Shown in pieces: positions 8,423-16,936 of a stretch of 64,000 bases of DNA. The notes under the pieces are model-generated. The model made no database searches and was not told the origin of the DNA. It worked only from the letters and a program-made list of their open reading frames with translations. The first letter of the stretch is position 1; each line of letters opens with the position of its first letter. The stretch comes from Deltaproteobacteria bacterium (GTDB lineage Bacteria; Bdellovibrionota; Bdellovibrionia; Bdellovibrionales; JAMPXM01), in the NCBI GenBank assembly GCA_017302795.1, contig JAFLCB010000001.1:124001-188000 (forward strand). The letters run 5' to 3'. Made by a program: the position numbers and the translations under genes.

Positions 8423-9685
8423 CTAAACCTCGTCTAGGCGGCCTGTGATGTGAAGATCGGGTCCAATCAGCTTTACGCGTTGGCGCTTCAGCTTCCAAGA
8501 GTCTTCAAGCTTTTTGACCCCACATAAATCTGACCAACCGATCGAGTATTTTCCACCAATAACCGAGGATGCCATAAAGACATGAAGTCGATGTGCTAAA
8601 CCATTGTCAATGAACGGTCCCACTGTCCCAGCGCCGCCCTCAACATACACGCCTGACATCCCAAATTCTCGAAGCTTCTTAAGCATCTGACGAAGATCAA
8701 TGACCCCCTCGTTGCTTCCTTCGACTTCGAAAATTCTAAATCCGTGGTCTTTGGCTTTTGCGATAGCTTTTGCATTCGCACTTGAAATTCCCGTTTGAAC
8801 GCAAACAAACACTCGACTGGTCGGACGAACCTTGGCGACTTCAAACTCGATCAATCTGTCGACCAGCTTGGCCTTAGGGTCGACGACCACGACAGAATTC
8901 GTGTGATCGGTAATGTCTTCCAGCCGTACGTTCATAGATGGATTGTCAGTTTCAATCGTGCGTCGACCCACGATAATGGCGTCGTGCTCTAACCGCAGTC
9001 GGTGGCCCTTTTCGCGGGCCAGCTCCGATGTAATCCACTGGCTAGTGCCATCATTCATTGCCACGCGACCGTCTAACGAAGAGGCCACCTTTACTGTCAC
9101 AAACGGAAGAACGCCGGGGCCTTGATTTCGCATCGACCAAAGGAAAATCTCTGATAGATCTTCGGCCTCATCAATCAATTCTTGCTTCGTGCCGGCATCT
9201 AATACTTTCCCGGGAAGGCCCGGCCATTCATGTATTTCTGCAAGCGACAGGGACATCACTCCCGCATCCTTCAAGATTTGGGCCCCCTTCCCGGCAACTG
9301 CCGGATTAGGATCCACAAGAGCATAAGTGACAGTCGCTGGCTTCAGGGGCGCTAAGGCTTTGGCGCACGAGCCCGTTCGACCCTCATGCGCACAGGGCTC
9401 GAGAGTGAGGTAGATATGGCAGCCTTGGACGGCTTCTCGCTTTCCTTTAATCAACGCGAACCGCTCGAGCGCTTCAATTTCAGCATGTGCGGCGCCGACT
9501 TTCGAATGCCATCCACCGGCAACAAACAGGTGATCTTTATCGAGGATTACGCACCCGACCATTGGGTTCGGGGCGACAAACCCTGCACCCTTGCGGGCCA
9601 AGATCAGGGCCCACTTCATCGCATCCGCAGGCGATACAAAATCACCAATATTGGGCGTCTTCATCGACGGTCGAGGTTCCAACAT
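8423..9685 (-). CDS. ribD: Bifunctional riboflavin biosynthesis deaminase/reductase
   Basis: Carries out two steps in riboflavin synthesis: deamination of the GTP-derived pyrimidine and NADPH-dependent reduction of its ribose. The N-terminal deaminase has His67-Ala-Glu69 and the zinc motif Cys98...Cys107 (PCAHEGRTGSC). The reductase follows from about residue 190 (VASSLDGRVA, IIVGRRTIETDNPSMNVR, VYVEGGAGTVG). The 420 residues include an insert between the domains. ATG 9685 is nine bases from the preceding gene; ATG 9664 is an alternative. No other rib gene is in the window. Confidence 0.92.
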   Translation of the reverse strand: MLEPRPSMKTPNIGDFVSPADAMKWALILARKGAGFVAPNPMVGCVILDKDHLFVAGGWHSKVGAAHAEIEALERFALIKGKREAVQGCHIYLTLEPCAHEGRTGSCAKALAPLKPATVTYALVDPNPAVAGKGAQILKDAGVMSLSLAEIHEWPGLPGKVLDAGTKQELIDEAEDLSEIFLWSMRNQGPGVLPFVTVKVASSLDGRVAMNDGTSQWITSELAREKGHRLRLEHDAIIVGRRTIETDNPSMNVRLEDITDHTNSVVVVDPKAKLVDRLIEFEVAKVRPTSRVFVCVQTGISSANAKAIAKAKDHGFRIFEVEGSNEGVIDLRQMLKKLREFGMSGVYVEGGAGTVGPFIDNGLAHRLHVFMASSVIGGKYSIGWSDLCGVKKLEDSWKLKRQRVKLIGPDLHITGRLDEV

Positions 9686-9694
9686 AGCTTCAAT

Positions 9695-10660
9695 CTATTT
9701 GATTTTTGCCTGCGTGCAACTATCCATCAGGTGATCAGAAACGCCTGGACCAAGGCCGCGCGATACGTGAACCATGCCATGGCCTTTTTGCAATAAAATT
9801 TGATCGGCGACAAAACGGTCGCGCTCTTTAAAACTTTGCACGCCCTGTTCAATCCATGAACGATGCTCTTCCACTAACTTCTTCACCTCTGGTTTTTTTA
9901 CTTTCGCCAGCAACGCTTTAAGTTCGTCCGAGCGCTCAGAGACACCCGAGAACAAGTCGACTTGATTGATCTCAACAATCTTCTCCATATCGCTTGTTCG
10001 AATTCCCGAGTGGGACACAGATGCTAGAAGCAGATCGGCGCGTTCACGGAGTTTATCTGTGTAACCGTTGACTCGCATTCGGATGGCGAGGTTGTCGAGT
10101 GCGACCACCCGCGAGGAATTCTTCAGGGCTTCGTTTTTCCATCGCGAATAAGCGACGGGGCCCATTTGCAAAATCAAAAAAGATTTAATGTCCGAAGGCT
10201 TCACTTTGTCTTTTTTTAGTTGTGCTTCAATAGCGGCAGAGGCTTTTGCAATTTCAGCTTCGTTTTCAAGACCAACTTCGTCTCCCTCTTTTTCGACTCC
10301 AAGCCACGAAAGCCGTTTCTGAATAAAAAGATCTCCGATCGCTATCACAATTTCCTGTAGCGACCGATGGTAAAGAACATTGGTGTCGAGCGCGTCTTTC
10401 ACTTCCGCTGCCCGCGAGGCTTTTGATTTGTAGGTCGAAAGAAAATCTGTCAGAGCGATCGGCTTTTTGGGAAAATGATTTTGAAAGAATAAAGCGACTT
10501 CATCTCGTTTGGCTGTCCGAAACATTGTTCGACTTGGCGTAACCCCGCACATGGTATTTTGAAAACGATCGGACTGCGCTAAGGACTCTAATGTCGGAAG
10601 CAGCAATGCCGCTAACGTCACGGCCAAAACTAAAAAATTTAAAATATGATTTTTTGACAT
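9695..10660 (-). CDS. Periplasmic protein of unknown function
   Basis: 321 residues with an N-terminal signal peptide (hydrophobic stretch residues 8-24, likely cleavage after SLA-Q). The mature part is charged and mostly helical, with one Cys near the N-terminus of the mature chain and one near the C-terminus that may pair. The C-terminal pattern (ERDRFVADQI... then HGMVHVSRGLG) faintly resembles the end of TraB/GumN-type proteins, but I would not assign it. It lies 43 bases downstream of hmgA and 9 bases upstream of ribD, so it probably shares their transcript. Confidence 0.7.
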   Translation of the reverse strand: MSKNHILNFLVLAVTLAALLLPTLESLAQSDRFQNTMCGVTPSRTMFRTAKRDEVALFFQNHFPKKPIALTDFLSTYKSKASRAAEVKDALDTNVLYHRSLQEIVIAIGDLFIQKRLSWLGVEKEGDEVGLENEAEIAKASAAIEAQLKKDKVKPSDIKSFLILQMGPVAYSRWKNEALKNSSRVVALDNLAIRMRVNGYTDKLRERADLLLASVSHSGIRTSDMEKIVEINQVDLFSGVSERSDELKALLAKVKKPEVKKLVEEHRSWIEQGVQSFKERDRFVADQILLQKGHGMVHVSRGLGPGVSDHLMDSCTQAKIK

Positions 10661-10703
10661 GACCCAAGGTTACAGGAACCGAAGGCCAACCGACAGTCGA
10701 GTT

Positions 10704-11840
10704 CTACTTTTTCATCCAGCTCTTCCAATATTCTGGAAGTTCAAAACGGGATAGCGACTCATCGCGCTTAAGTGGCCAGCGCGTGTCCAACATAACTGCC
10801 TTTTCGTCCGTGTGTGTTTTCGCTTTCACTTTCTCCATAGCCTTAGGATGAGGACCATGAGGAAAACCCGCCGGGTGAAAAGACATCATTCCCGCGTGTA
10901 GATTATCACGGCTGAAGAAATCTCCGTCGTGGTAGAACAGAATTTCGTCATAGTCGATATTCTGATGGTAAAACGGCACCCTTAGGGCGTCCTTGTCTTC
11001 TTCCATTGGTCTAGGAAGAAACGAACAAACAACAAATCCTCGCGCCGCGAAGGTCGTGTGCACGGACGGCGGCAAGTGAACGCGGTGACTCATGATTGGC
11101 ATAATGTGATCCATGTGAAGGGTGTACGGAAACAAATCCCCCTTCCAACCTTGGACATCGTAAACACATTCTTCATAACCAATTGTCGTCAGCTCGTCTG
11201 CATGCTTGATTCGAATCGAACGCACATCAATACCGTCATTTCGCATAACTTCATAAAGACGCTCGAGATCTGGCTTAACCAGTGCATTCGGATCCCAAGG
11301 CGCATGACGTCCCAACATACCGCGCTCTGGTTCGCGGAAGTGGCTCGTGCGATTTTCAATCACGAAAAACTGAGTTGGTTCCGTAACATGAAATGTATGA
11401 CCGATACACTTTGGCACAACGATGTAAGAGCCCGGAGTAAAATCAAGAAGACCATACTCCGACAGAAGCTGACCCGAACCTTTGTGACAAAAATAAAGCC
11501 AATCGCCATCTGCATTTCGTCGCGATTCCATCCGTGCACGATCCGCAACTGGATGAACCCACAGTGTCGAGACAGTAACATCGGAGTTATAGAAAAGACG
11601 TTGACCTATGAGTGAACCGACATCGCCGCCGGGCTTTTCAGTCGCTGCAAATTTAACGAGATCGTACATCCGAGGTTTTAGGGGACCTTCAATCGATGAC
11701 CAGCGAGTGGAAGGACGTTCTTTGATCAAATGAGAGACGGGACCAAAGAACCCTTCTAGCCCTTGTTCTTCTTCAAATAAGCCTTCAGGAATTCCCTTAT
11801 GGCCCTGCCGCGTCGGCTTCCCTTGAGTATAATGATACAC
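10704..11840 (-). CDS. hmgA: Homogentisate 1,2-dioxygenase
   Basis: Cupin-fold iron enzyme opening the ring of homogentisate to maleylacetoacetate, the central step in tyrosine breakdown. 378 residues, the shorter bacterial class. Seen: the cupin segments SYIVVPKCIGHTFHV and HRVHLPPSVHTTF, the likely iron-ligand region FYHQNIDYDE, and the C-terminal HPAGFPHGPHP loop. It lies downstream of hpd, whose product is its substrate; the 130-base gap holds two copies of a double-hairpin repeat. Maleylacetoacetate isomerase and fumarylacetoacetase genes are not in the window. Confidence 0.92.
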   Translation of the reverse strand: MYHYTQGKPTRQGHKGIPEGLFEEEQGLEGFFGPVSHLIKERPSTRWSSIEGPLKPRMYDLVKFAATEKPGGDVGSLIGQRLFYNSDVTVSTLWVHPVADRARMESRRNADGDWLYFCHKGSGQLLSEYGLLDFTPGSYIVVPKCIGHTFHVTEPTQFFVIENRTSHFREPERGMLGRHAPWDPNALVKPDLERLYEVMRNDGIDVRSIRIKHADELTTIGYEECVYDVQGWKGDLFPYTLHMDHIMPIMSHRVHLPPSVHTTFAARGFVVCSFLPRPMEEDKDALRVPFYHQNIDYDEILFYHDGDFFSRDNLHAGMMSFHPAGFPHGPHPKAMEKVKAKTHTDEKAVMLDTRWPLKRDESLSRFELPEYWKSWMKK

Positions 11841-11865
11841 CGCTCACCCCCCATAATTTGAAAAT

Positions 11866-11919
11866 TCAAAAGTGCTCTGCAGTTTTGAAAGCATCGCCAG
11901 CGGCGATGCGACACCTACA
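11866..11919. repeat. Double-hairpin intergenic repeat, copy 1
   Basis: About 54 bases with two adjacent hairpins: an AAAAGTGC/GCAGTTTT-type stem around TCT (one arm base changed in this copy), then GCATCGCC-AGC-GGCGATGC. It sits between hmgA and hpd, followed two bases later by copy 2. Confidence 0.8.
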
Positions 11920-11921
11920 AG

Positions 11922-11974
11922 TCAAAAGTGCTCTGCACTTTTGAAAGCATCGCCAGCGGCAATCCGGTACCTAC
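11922..11974. repeat. Double-hairpin intergenic repeat, copy 2
   Basis: Same element as copy 1 with a perfect first stem (AAAAGTGC-TCT-GCACTTTT), a second stem CATCGCC-AGC-GGCAATC with one mismatch, and the GGTACCTAC tail. Its tail overlaps the hpd stop codon (CTA at 11971-11973 on the plus strand). Confidence 0.8.
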
Positions 11975-13032
11975 AGTACTCCGCGAATACGTTGATCTTC
12001 TTCCATTGCATCGAACAATGCCTGGAAGTTTCCATCGCCAAACCCATCGTGCCCGCGGCGCTGGATGACCTCCAAAAAAATCGGTCCAACTTGGTTTTTT
12101 GTGAAAATCTGCAGCAAGTATCCCTTCGCGTCGCCATCAACCAAAATCGCTCGATCCTCGAGATCCTTCAAACTTTCTTTAACAATCGGCAATCGCGCAG
12201 GCAAAGCCTTGTAATAGGTTTTCGGCGGCGGGGCCAAAAACTCGATTTTTTCCTCGCGCATTGATTCGACGGATTTACAAATGTCATTCGTCAGAAGCGC
12301 AATGTGCTGAATTCCCGAACCTTTGTATTCATCGAGGTATTCTTGAATCTGAGATTTCAAATCTTGGGGCTCGTTAATAGGAATTGAAAACTTTCCGCAA
12401 GGTGAGCGCATGACTTTTGATAGAAGGCCAGTCGACTTCCCTTTGATGTCGAAATAACGTCGCTCTTCGAAACCAAATATTCCGGTGTAGAAATCACACC
12501 ACTTCTGCATTTCCCCTTTAGGGACGTTGTTGGTCATGTGATCGATGACCATTAGACCTTTTCCTTTGGGGCGCCGTTCGTCAGCCTCCCAAGTCCAGCC
12601 CGAGTCGTAAATCTCTCCGCCTCCCGCATCGACGTTTTGCGGATATCGATCGACAAAATATACTAGCGAGTCGCCAATTCCATAAATAGCTGGAATTCCT
12701 GCCCAGCCACTTTTTTTCGAGTCATCAGTAAACGGTCGCGCACCACGTTTGACGGCTTCTTCAAATGCAGCCTTGGCATTTTTAACACGAAAGCCTGTCG
12801 CAGATGCGCATGGTCCGTGTTCCTTGGCAAACGCCGCCGAGTAGGAATTCGGATCTTCATTGATAACAAAGTTAACTTGGTTTTGCCTGTACAAGCGCAG
12901 GGGCTTCGTTGCGCTGCGAGCGACAGGCTTCATTCCGATTCGCTCCATCATGTTCGTTAGGATTTCCGAGCCTGCTGGACCAGCAAACTCAATAAATTCA
13001 ATACCGTCCAAACCACATGGATTTTGCGTCAT
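11971..13032 (-). CDS. hpd: 4-hydroxyphenylpyruvate dioxygenase
   Basis: Non-haem iron enzyme converting 4-hydroxyphenylpyruvate to homogentisate. From ATG 13032, which has a GGGGGA site upstream, it is 353 residues, a normal length. Iron-ligand motifs are visible: His in DHMTNNV, His in GIQHIALLTND and Glu in FLEVIQR near the C-terminus; the GFGxGNFxALFxAxE ending is typical. The longer open frame to 13143 would read through a leader hairpin and is rejected. hpd and hmgA form the upper homogentisate pathway. Confidence 0.92.
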   Translation of the reverse strand: MTQNPCGLDGIEFIEFAGPAGSEILTNMMERIGMKPVARSATKPLRLYRQNQVNFVINEDPNSYSAAFAKEHGPCASATGFRVKNAKAAFEEAVKRGARPFTDDSKKSGWAGIPAIYGIGDSLVYFVDRYPQNVDAGGGEIYDSGWTWEADERRPKGKGLMVIDHMTNNVPKGEMQKWCDFYTGIFGFEERRYFDIKGKSTGLLSKVMRSPCGKFSIPINEPQDLKSQIQEYLDEYKGSGIQHIALLTNDICKSVESMREEKIEFLAPPPKTYYKALPARLPIVKESLKDLEDRAILVDGDAKGYLLQIFTKNQVGPIFLEVIQRRGHDGFGDGNFQALFDAMEEDQRIRGVL

Positions 13033-13061
13033 AGATCCCCCAGTAAGTAGAATCTTTGCTA

Positions 13062-13118
13062 CCACAGGCGTACCTGTGGGACTAGGGGAATTCAGAAAAT
13101 GCATCGTCAGGAAACGAT
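13062..13118 (-). promoter_or_regulatory. Two hairpins in the hpd leader
   Basis: The first, CCACAGG-CGTA-CCTGTGG (13062-13079), is 30 bases before the hpd start. The second, CATCGT-CAGGA-ACGATG, is at 13102-13118. Together with the repeat at 13128 they fill the leader. A regulatory role, such as an operator or attenuator for tyrosine catabolism, is inference only. Confidence 0.4.
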
Positions 13119-13127
13119 GGCGATCGG

Positions 13128-13175
13128 AAAAAGTGCTCTGCACTTTGGAAAGGATCGCCAGCGGCGATCCGGTAC
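13128..13175. repeat. Double-hairpin intergenic repeat, copy 3
   Basis: Third copy of the element seen at 11.87-11.97 kb: AAAGTGC-TCT-GCACTTT, then GGATCGCC-AGC-GGCGATCC, then GGTAC. Both stems are perfect although the bases differ from copies 1 and 2 (compensatory change CATC/GATG to GATC/GATC), so base pairing rather than sequence is conserved. It lies between hpd and the upstream outer-membrane protein gene. Confidence 0.8.
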
Positions 13176-13203
13176 ATTTTGAGACAGTCTGACCCGAACT
13201 TTT

Positions 13204-14673
13204 CTAGAAGTTCCAAGCCGCTGCTGCGCCTACAGAGCCTTGCCCAACGCCTTGTCCTAAGAGATCCCCTAGTTGATCCAACGAAACGTCTCGCGTTGAA
13301 TCCACAACAAACCGGCCGTTCAGTGAAAATCTAAAATCGCCCACTCGGTATCCAAACTCGGGCCCTACAGACACGACTCGAATACGATCTGTTTTGGATG
13401 TCGTACCGGCACCAGTGACTTCATAGGGGCCAGAAAGAAGCACTTCCGCCATACCGCCAAGCTCGAAGGACTTTTTAGGAGTCGAAGGAAATTTCCCGAG
13501 GGCGGAAAATCGCACGGCCAAAGAAGATCCGTAGCGGTGGGTGTAGGAAGCACCACCTACTGTCTGCTGCGCCTCGGAACCTGGAACGAAGTAAATTTGG
13601 TTTTCGATTCGGACAAGCTCATCTTCTCGGCGAACGGCAACGCCAAATGTGCCTGTGTCGCGACCCACAGGAATGTCTTTTATTTCTCCTGCTGAGAGAG
13701 TGTTTAAATGAAGCGCCGAAAATAGTTGTACTTCAAAATCATTCCACTCGGCTATACGAAGTCGCGTCGACAGGCCAACGGGTCCCAGGTACCACCGCTC
13801 GGTTAATCCGACATAGGTGAACTCAAGACCAAAACCAAATGCTCCCGCTTGATCGTTGCGACTTGAACCAAACGGATACATGAAACTTTTTAGGGAATGA
13901 AGCGCTGAAATCGGCGCGGCCGATTGCGTGGATTCCGGCATGAAAAAAGAACGGTACGAGTATTCCACAGTGTTGTGCCGAGCACGGTTAAGTGAGCGAA
14001 GAACGCTTATTTGTTCCTCCGTCGTAGTTCCTTCACCTTTCGAAGATCCCGTCGCCGACACAGAATTTCCGTGAGCTTTCATTTCTTTTGCAACAACGGA
14101 CTTAACGCGGTCAAAGGTCGAATCTTTCGCGGCAATCGCCAAAGTGATCCGACTAACTGACTTTTCGTTTTCTCGAATTCCGGCAGGCAAAGCGCGATGC
14201 AACGCTTCGTGAATGTGAAGTGCGATAAGCTGATTTCGGTCTAGCAAAAGCGAAGCCGGAAAAAATCGTGTCGCCGCATGGGGCTCGGCAAAGGTTCTTG
14301 CGTACACGAGCTGATTTTGGTTCCCGACAGCTCCGATGGACTGCGCAACTTCTAACGCATCTGACTTCTGTTCCGCTGTCGCCTCCGTCTTCGAAAGATC
14401 GATGTTCTGCCCAACCAGATACATCTCGGCCTTCTCGACTTCCGGAATTAAAAGACCTAGCCCCTCAACGGCCGACACCTGAAGAGCCTTTAACTTTTTC
14501 ACAGCTTCTAGCCGTGTTTCAACGAGAACACCCGAACGGATCTCAACTGCTGATTCCAGATCCCCACCATCGTCGCCATTGCCAACTCGAGTTGGTCCGG
14601 AAAAGCCAGGAACACTGAACAATGCCAATGTCGCACAGGAAACGAAAGTTGCCGACTTCATCATGCGTTTCAT
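13204..14673 (-). CDS. Exported HExxH domain plus probable outer-membrane beta-barrel
   Basis: 489 residues. Signal peptide at residues 1-25 (cleavage near GFSG). Residues 30-200 contain a zinc-protease-like motif, His155-Glu-Ala-Leu-His159, within an amphipathic helix. From about residue 270 on, alternating polar/hydrophobic strands with many aromatic ends suggest an 8-12-strand barrel, finishing in the classic C-terminal aromatic (WNF). So it could be a surface-tethered peptidase. Neither half matches a family I can name. The gene overlaps the TIGR02147-like regulator by 4 bases and is surely co-translated with it. Confidence 0.7.
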   Translation of the reverse strand: MKRMMKSATFVSCATLALFSVPGFSGPTRVGNGDDGGDLESAVEIRSGVLVETRLEAVKKLKALQVSAVEGLGLLIPEVEKAEMYLVGQNIDLSKTEATAEQKSDALEVAQSIGAVGNQNQLVYARTFAEPHAATRFFPASLLLDRNQLIALHIHEALHRALPAGIRENEKSVSRITLAIAAKDSTFDRVKSVVAKEMKAHGNSVSATGSSKGEGTTTEEQISVLRSLNRARHNTVEYSYRSFFMPESTQSAAPISALHSLKSFMYPFGSSRNDQAGAFGFGLEFTYVGLTERWYLGPVGLSTRLRIAEWNDFEVQLFSALHLNTLSAGEIKDIPVGRDTGTFGVAVRREDELVRIENQIYFVPGSEAQQTVGGASYTHRYGSSLAVRFSALGKFPSTPKKSFELGGMAEVLLSGPYEVTGAGTTSKTDRIRVVSVGPEFGYRVGDFRFSLNGRFVVDSTRDVSLDQLGDLLGQGVGQGSVGAAAAWNF

Positions 14674-15497
14674 ACTGGCTCCTGATTCAAACGAAACAAT
14701 GCAACTTCTAGTTGGTAGATAGAATCAAATTTGCGGCCGCGACGCTTGCGGCCGTACTTGGCAATGATTTGCTCTTGAAACTCTGCAATTTCCCGCGCGA
14801 TGGCTTTTATGTCTTTTTTATCGATGGCCATGCCAATTCCAGTGATGTCCCGTTCTTCGCGCCCCTGGTTGTCCAAGGCTAACACCGCTTTTTCGAGAAG
14901 CGTGCGGTGATAGCGACGAATCGCTTCCGACGGAACTTCGCTCAAATGCTCAACGAGATCATGGGTGGCCACTGCGCGGTCGGGTGGGGCACGGCGCACT
15001 AGCTGCAATCTTTCCAAACGATCCATAGCTGTTTGAGCTTGGAGCAAAGTGATTCCAAGGCGGAAAGAAATGTCGGGAGCTTTCCATGTGAAGCCGTCGA
15101 CTTCTAAAAGATTTAGAATTGCAAAACACCACCAATCCGACACGAGCCGGAACCGGTCTTCGTCCAATCGCCGCAAGTGAAGCGGGACCGCCGGGGAACG
15201 AAGCGGTGCTGCCACACCAGATTCACGCGCCTCTCGTTCCGTTGAGGCCGTCGCCGCAAGCACCAGAAGATGTTTGAATTCTGCTGGACTGAGATCCAAC
15301 GCACGCGAAACTTTTTGGCAGGCCTTGGCACTCATGGGGCGCTTCTCGCGCAACACTTCGCTTAACTCGCCGGGGCTCATGCCCAAGTGTCTTGCGAAGG
15401 CACGCAGCGAGTACCGCGGATTCGTACTCAAACGACGATCTAGCTCTCTTCTCAAAAAATCATTTACAGATGTGGATTCAAATACTGATTCAGCCAT
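14670..15497 (-). CDS. TIGR02147/DUF4423-type regulatory protein
   Basis: 275 residues. N-terminal helix-turn-helix of the Cro/C1 style (SLRAFARHLGMSPGELSEVL, about residues 27-46), then a winged-helix-like middle (about 120-165), and the diagnostic C-terminal region of TIGR02147 proteins: SEVPSEAIRRYHRTLLEKA followed by RDITGIGMAI. This family is abundant in Fibrobacter and Bdellovibrio-type genomes and often sits directly before a secreted or outer-membrane gene. Here the 4-base overlap with the barrel protein suggests that it controls its own operon. DNA binding is expected but the operator is unknown. Confidence 0.85.
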   Translation of the reverse strand: MAESVFESTSVNDFLRRELDRRLSTNPRYSLRAFARHLGMSPGELSEVLREKRPMSAKACQKVSRALDLSPAEFKHLLVLAATASTEREARESGVAAPLRSPAVPLHLRRLDEDRFRLVSDWWCFAILNLLEVDGFTWKAPDISFRLGITLLQAQTAMDRLERLQLVRRAPPDRAVATHDLVEHLSEVPSEAIRRYHRTLLEKAVLALDNQGREERDITGIGMAIDKKDIKAIAREIAEFQEQIIAKYGRKRRGRKFDSIYQLEVALFRLNQEPV

Positions 15498-15626
15498 GGA
15501 ACCGTTTTAACTGTTTTTGGAACACATGGCGACTTCTTTTGGAACATACTGTTTCAAAAATGTATCACACGGCTGTGCAATGTGCATTTGAAGGCGACAA
15601 GTCCCACCTAAATACGCAAAACCACT

Positions 15627-16895
15627 CTATTTGAGGAATTCTATAACCTGCGGGTCGACTTTGATTGAGGCAGCATCCCACCGTGCAATTCTTAGCTCCG
15701 ACCCCGACGTCAGTCTCGACAGAGCGACATACGCCTGACCTGGCTCCCAAAGCCGAGAAAGATCAACCGCAAGCCGATCCATCGTCGCTCCTTGCGCTTT
15801 GTGAATTGTCGATGCCCAAGCGAGATTAACGGGAAAGTTGGTAAGCGTCGCAATCGGATCGCCATCTCCGTCCAACATCGAAAAAGTGGCCTTCTCAAGC
15901 TCGACACGCCTTCCGTTTAGAAGCTCCACTGACAGCTTTTGTGCTTGAATACGGCGAACATGCCCCGTTGAACCATTCACCCATCGATTCATCGGGTCAT
16001 TTTGCCGAATCATAACAAGTGCGTTTTCTTTGAGCTTTAAAATATCCGGAATTGGCGCTTGTTTTCTTAGGCTCTCGATCGCTTTTGCATTGCCCGACGC
16101 CACCGTCAATACCGAGGTTACCTCGCCTGGAAGATCCTGAAGCCGCATTTCGTTGAACTTTTCAGTTTGGTCCCGACGAGGAAAAAGACGAGTTCCATCA
16201 AACTCCAAATCAACAGGACCTGTTCTGCTATCTAAATAGTGGCGAACTTCCTCGTCGATAACGCCTTGTCTGACTTTTGCCAGAACTTGCATATACTCTG
16301 GATCTTGGCAGCGCACTTGTGTTTGCAAAATTTGACGATTGAACGCAGACCATTCCCAAACGGGATCTAGAAACGCCCATCCGCCTCCGCGGGCTGGATC
16401 GCGTTCCACAGGTGGCAGCTGAGCAAAATCACCGACGGTCACAATTCGCAATCCGCCCCATGGCAAATCACTTTCCCGAACTCTCCTCGCCAAAACTTCA
16501 GCGACGCGCAACACAGGACCAGCGAGCATTGAAACTTCGTCGATGACCAAACCCTTGATTTGTCGAAGCCGTCGAACGACTTGGCGATTGCGCGAAGCGC
16601 GCTCGATGGTTTGCTCTGGTCCGCCTTCAAGAATTCCAAGTCCAAAAAAAGAGTGAAAAGTACGTCCGCCAACGAGGACTGCTGCCGCGCCAGTCGAGGC
16701 GAGAATCGGATATTCACGAAGATCCAACCCGCGCTGAAAATGCCGAATGAGATAGGATTTTCCGACGCCGGCGCCGCCCGTTAAAAAGACGTTCGGTCGC
16801 ACCGCCGATTCAAGGGCTTCCATCGCGCGCGCCTGGCAGGCCGTCATCGTCGGGACGCTTCCTATTTTAAATGCTTCGACTGAAGAGTGTTCCAT
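15627..16895 (-). CDS. Pif1/RecD-like superfamily 1B DNA helicase
   Basis: 5'-3' helicase of the Pif1 group. Seen in order: Walker A GGAGVGKS, motif Ia with STGAAA, Walker B DEVSM, motif III GDFAQLPP, and the C-terminal TIHKAQGATMD and YVALSR motifs. 422 residues from ATG 16895, compact for Pif1. Likely roles are unwinding of G-rich or blocked forks. The start is uncertain: the open frame continues to 16946 but would then overlap the divergent thioredoxin gene. No strong ribosome site is visible at either position. Confidence 0.9.
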   Translation of the reverse strand: MEHSSVEAFKIGSVPTMTACQARAMEALESAVRPNVFLTGGAGVGKSYLIRHFQRGLDLREYPILASTGAAAVLVGGRTFHSFFGLGILEGGPEQTIERASRNRQVVRRLRQIKGLVIDEVSMLAGPVLRVAEVLARRVRESDLPWGGLRIVTVGDFAQLPPVERDPARGGGWAFLDPVWEWSAFNRQILQTQVRCQDPEYMQVLAKVRQGVIDEEVRHYLDSRTGPVDLEFDGTRLFPRRDQTEKFNEMRLQDLPGEVTSVLTVASGNAKAIESLRKQAPIPDILKLKENALVMIRQNDPMNRWVNGSTGHVRRIQAQKLSVELLNGRRVELEKATFSMLDGDGDPIATLTNFPVNLAWASTIHKAQGATMDRLAVDLSRLWEPGQAYVALSRLTSGSELRIARWDAASIKVDPQVIEFLK

Positions 16896-16936
16896 CAGAG
16901 GATGACAATTAGCATGGGTCTCTCTATTGTGGCCAA

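Noticed and set aside
11866-11974. Two adjacent repeats as a mini-CRISPR
   Set aside because: Units are only 2 bases apart with no spacers and no cas gene; they are hairpin elements.
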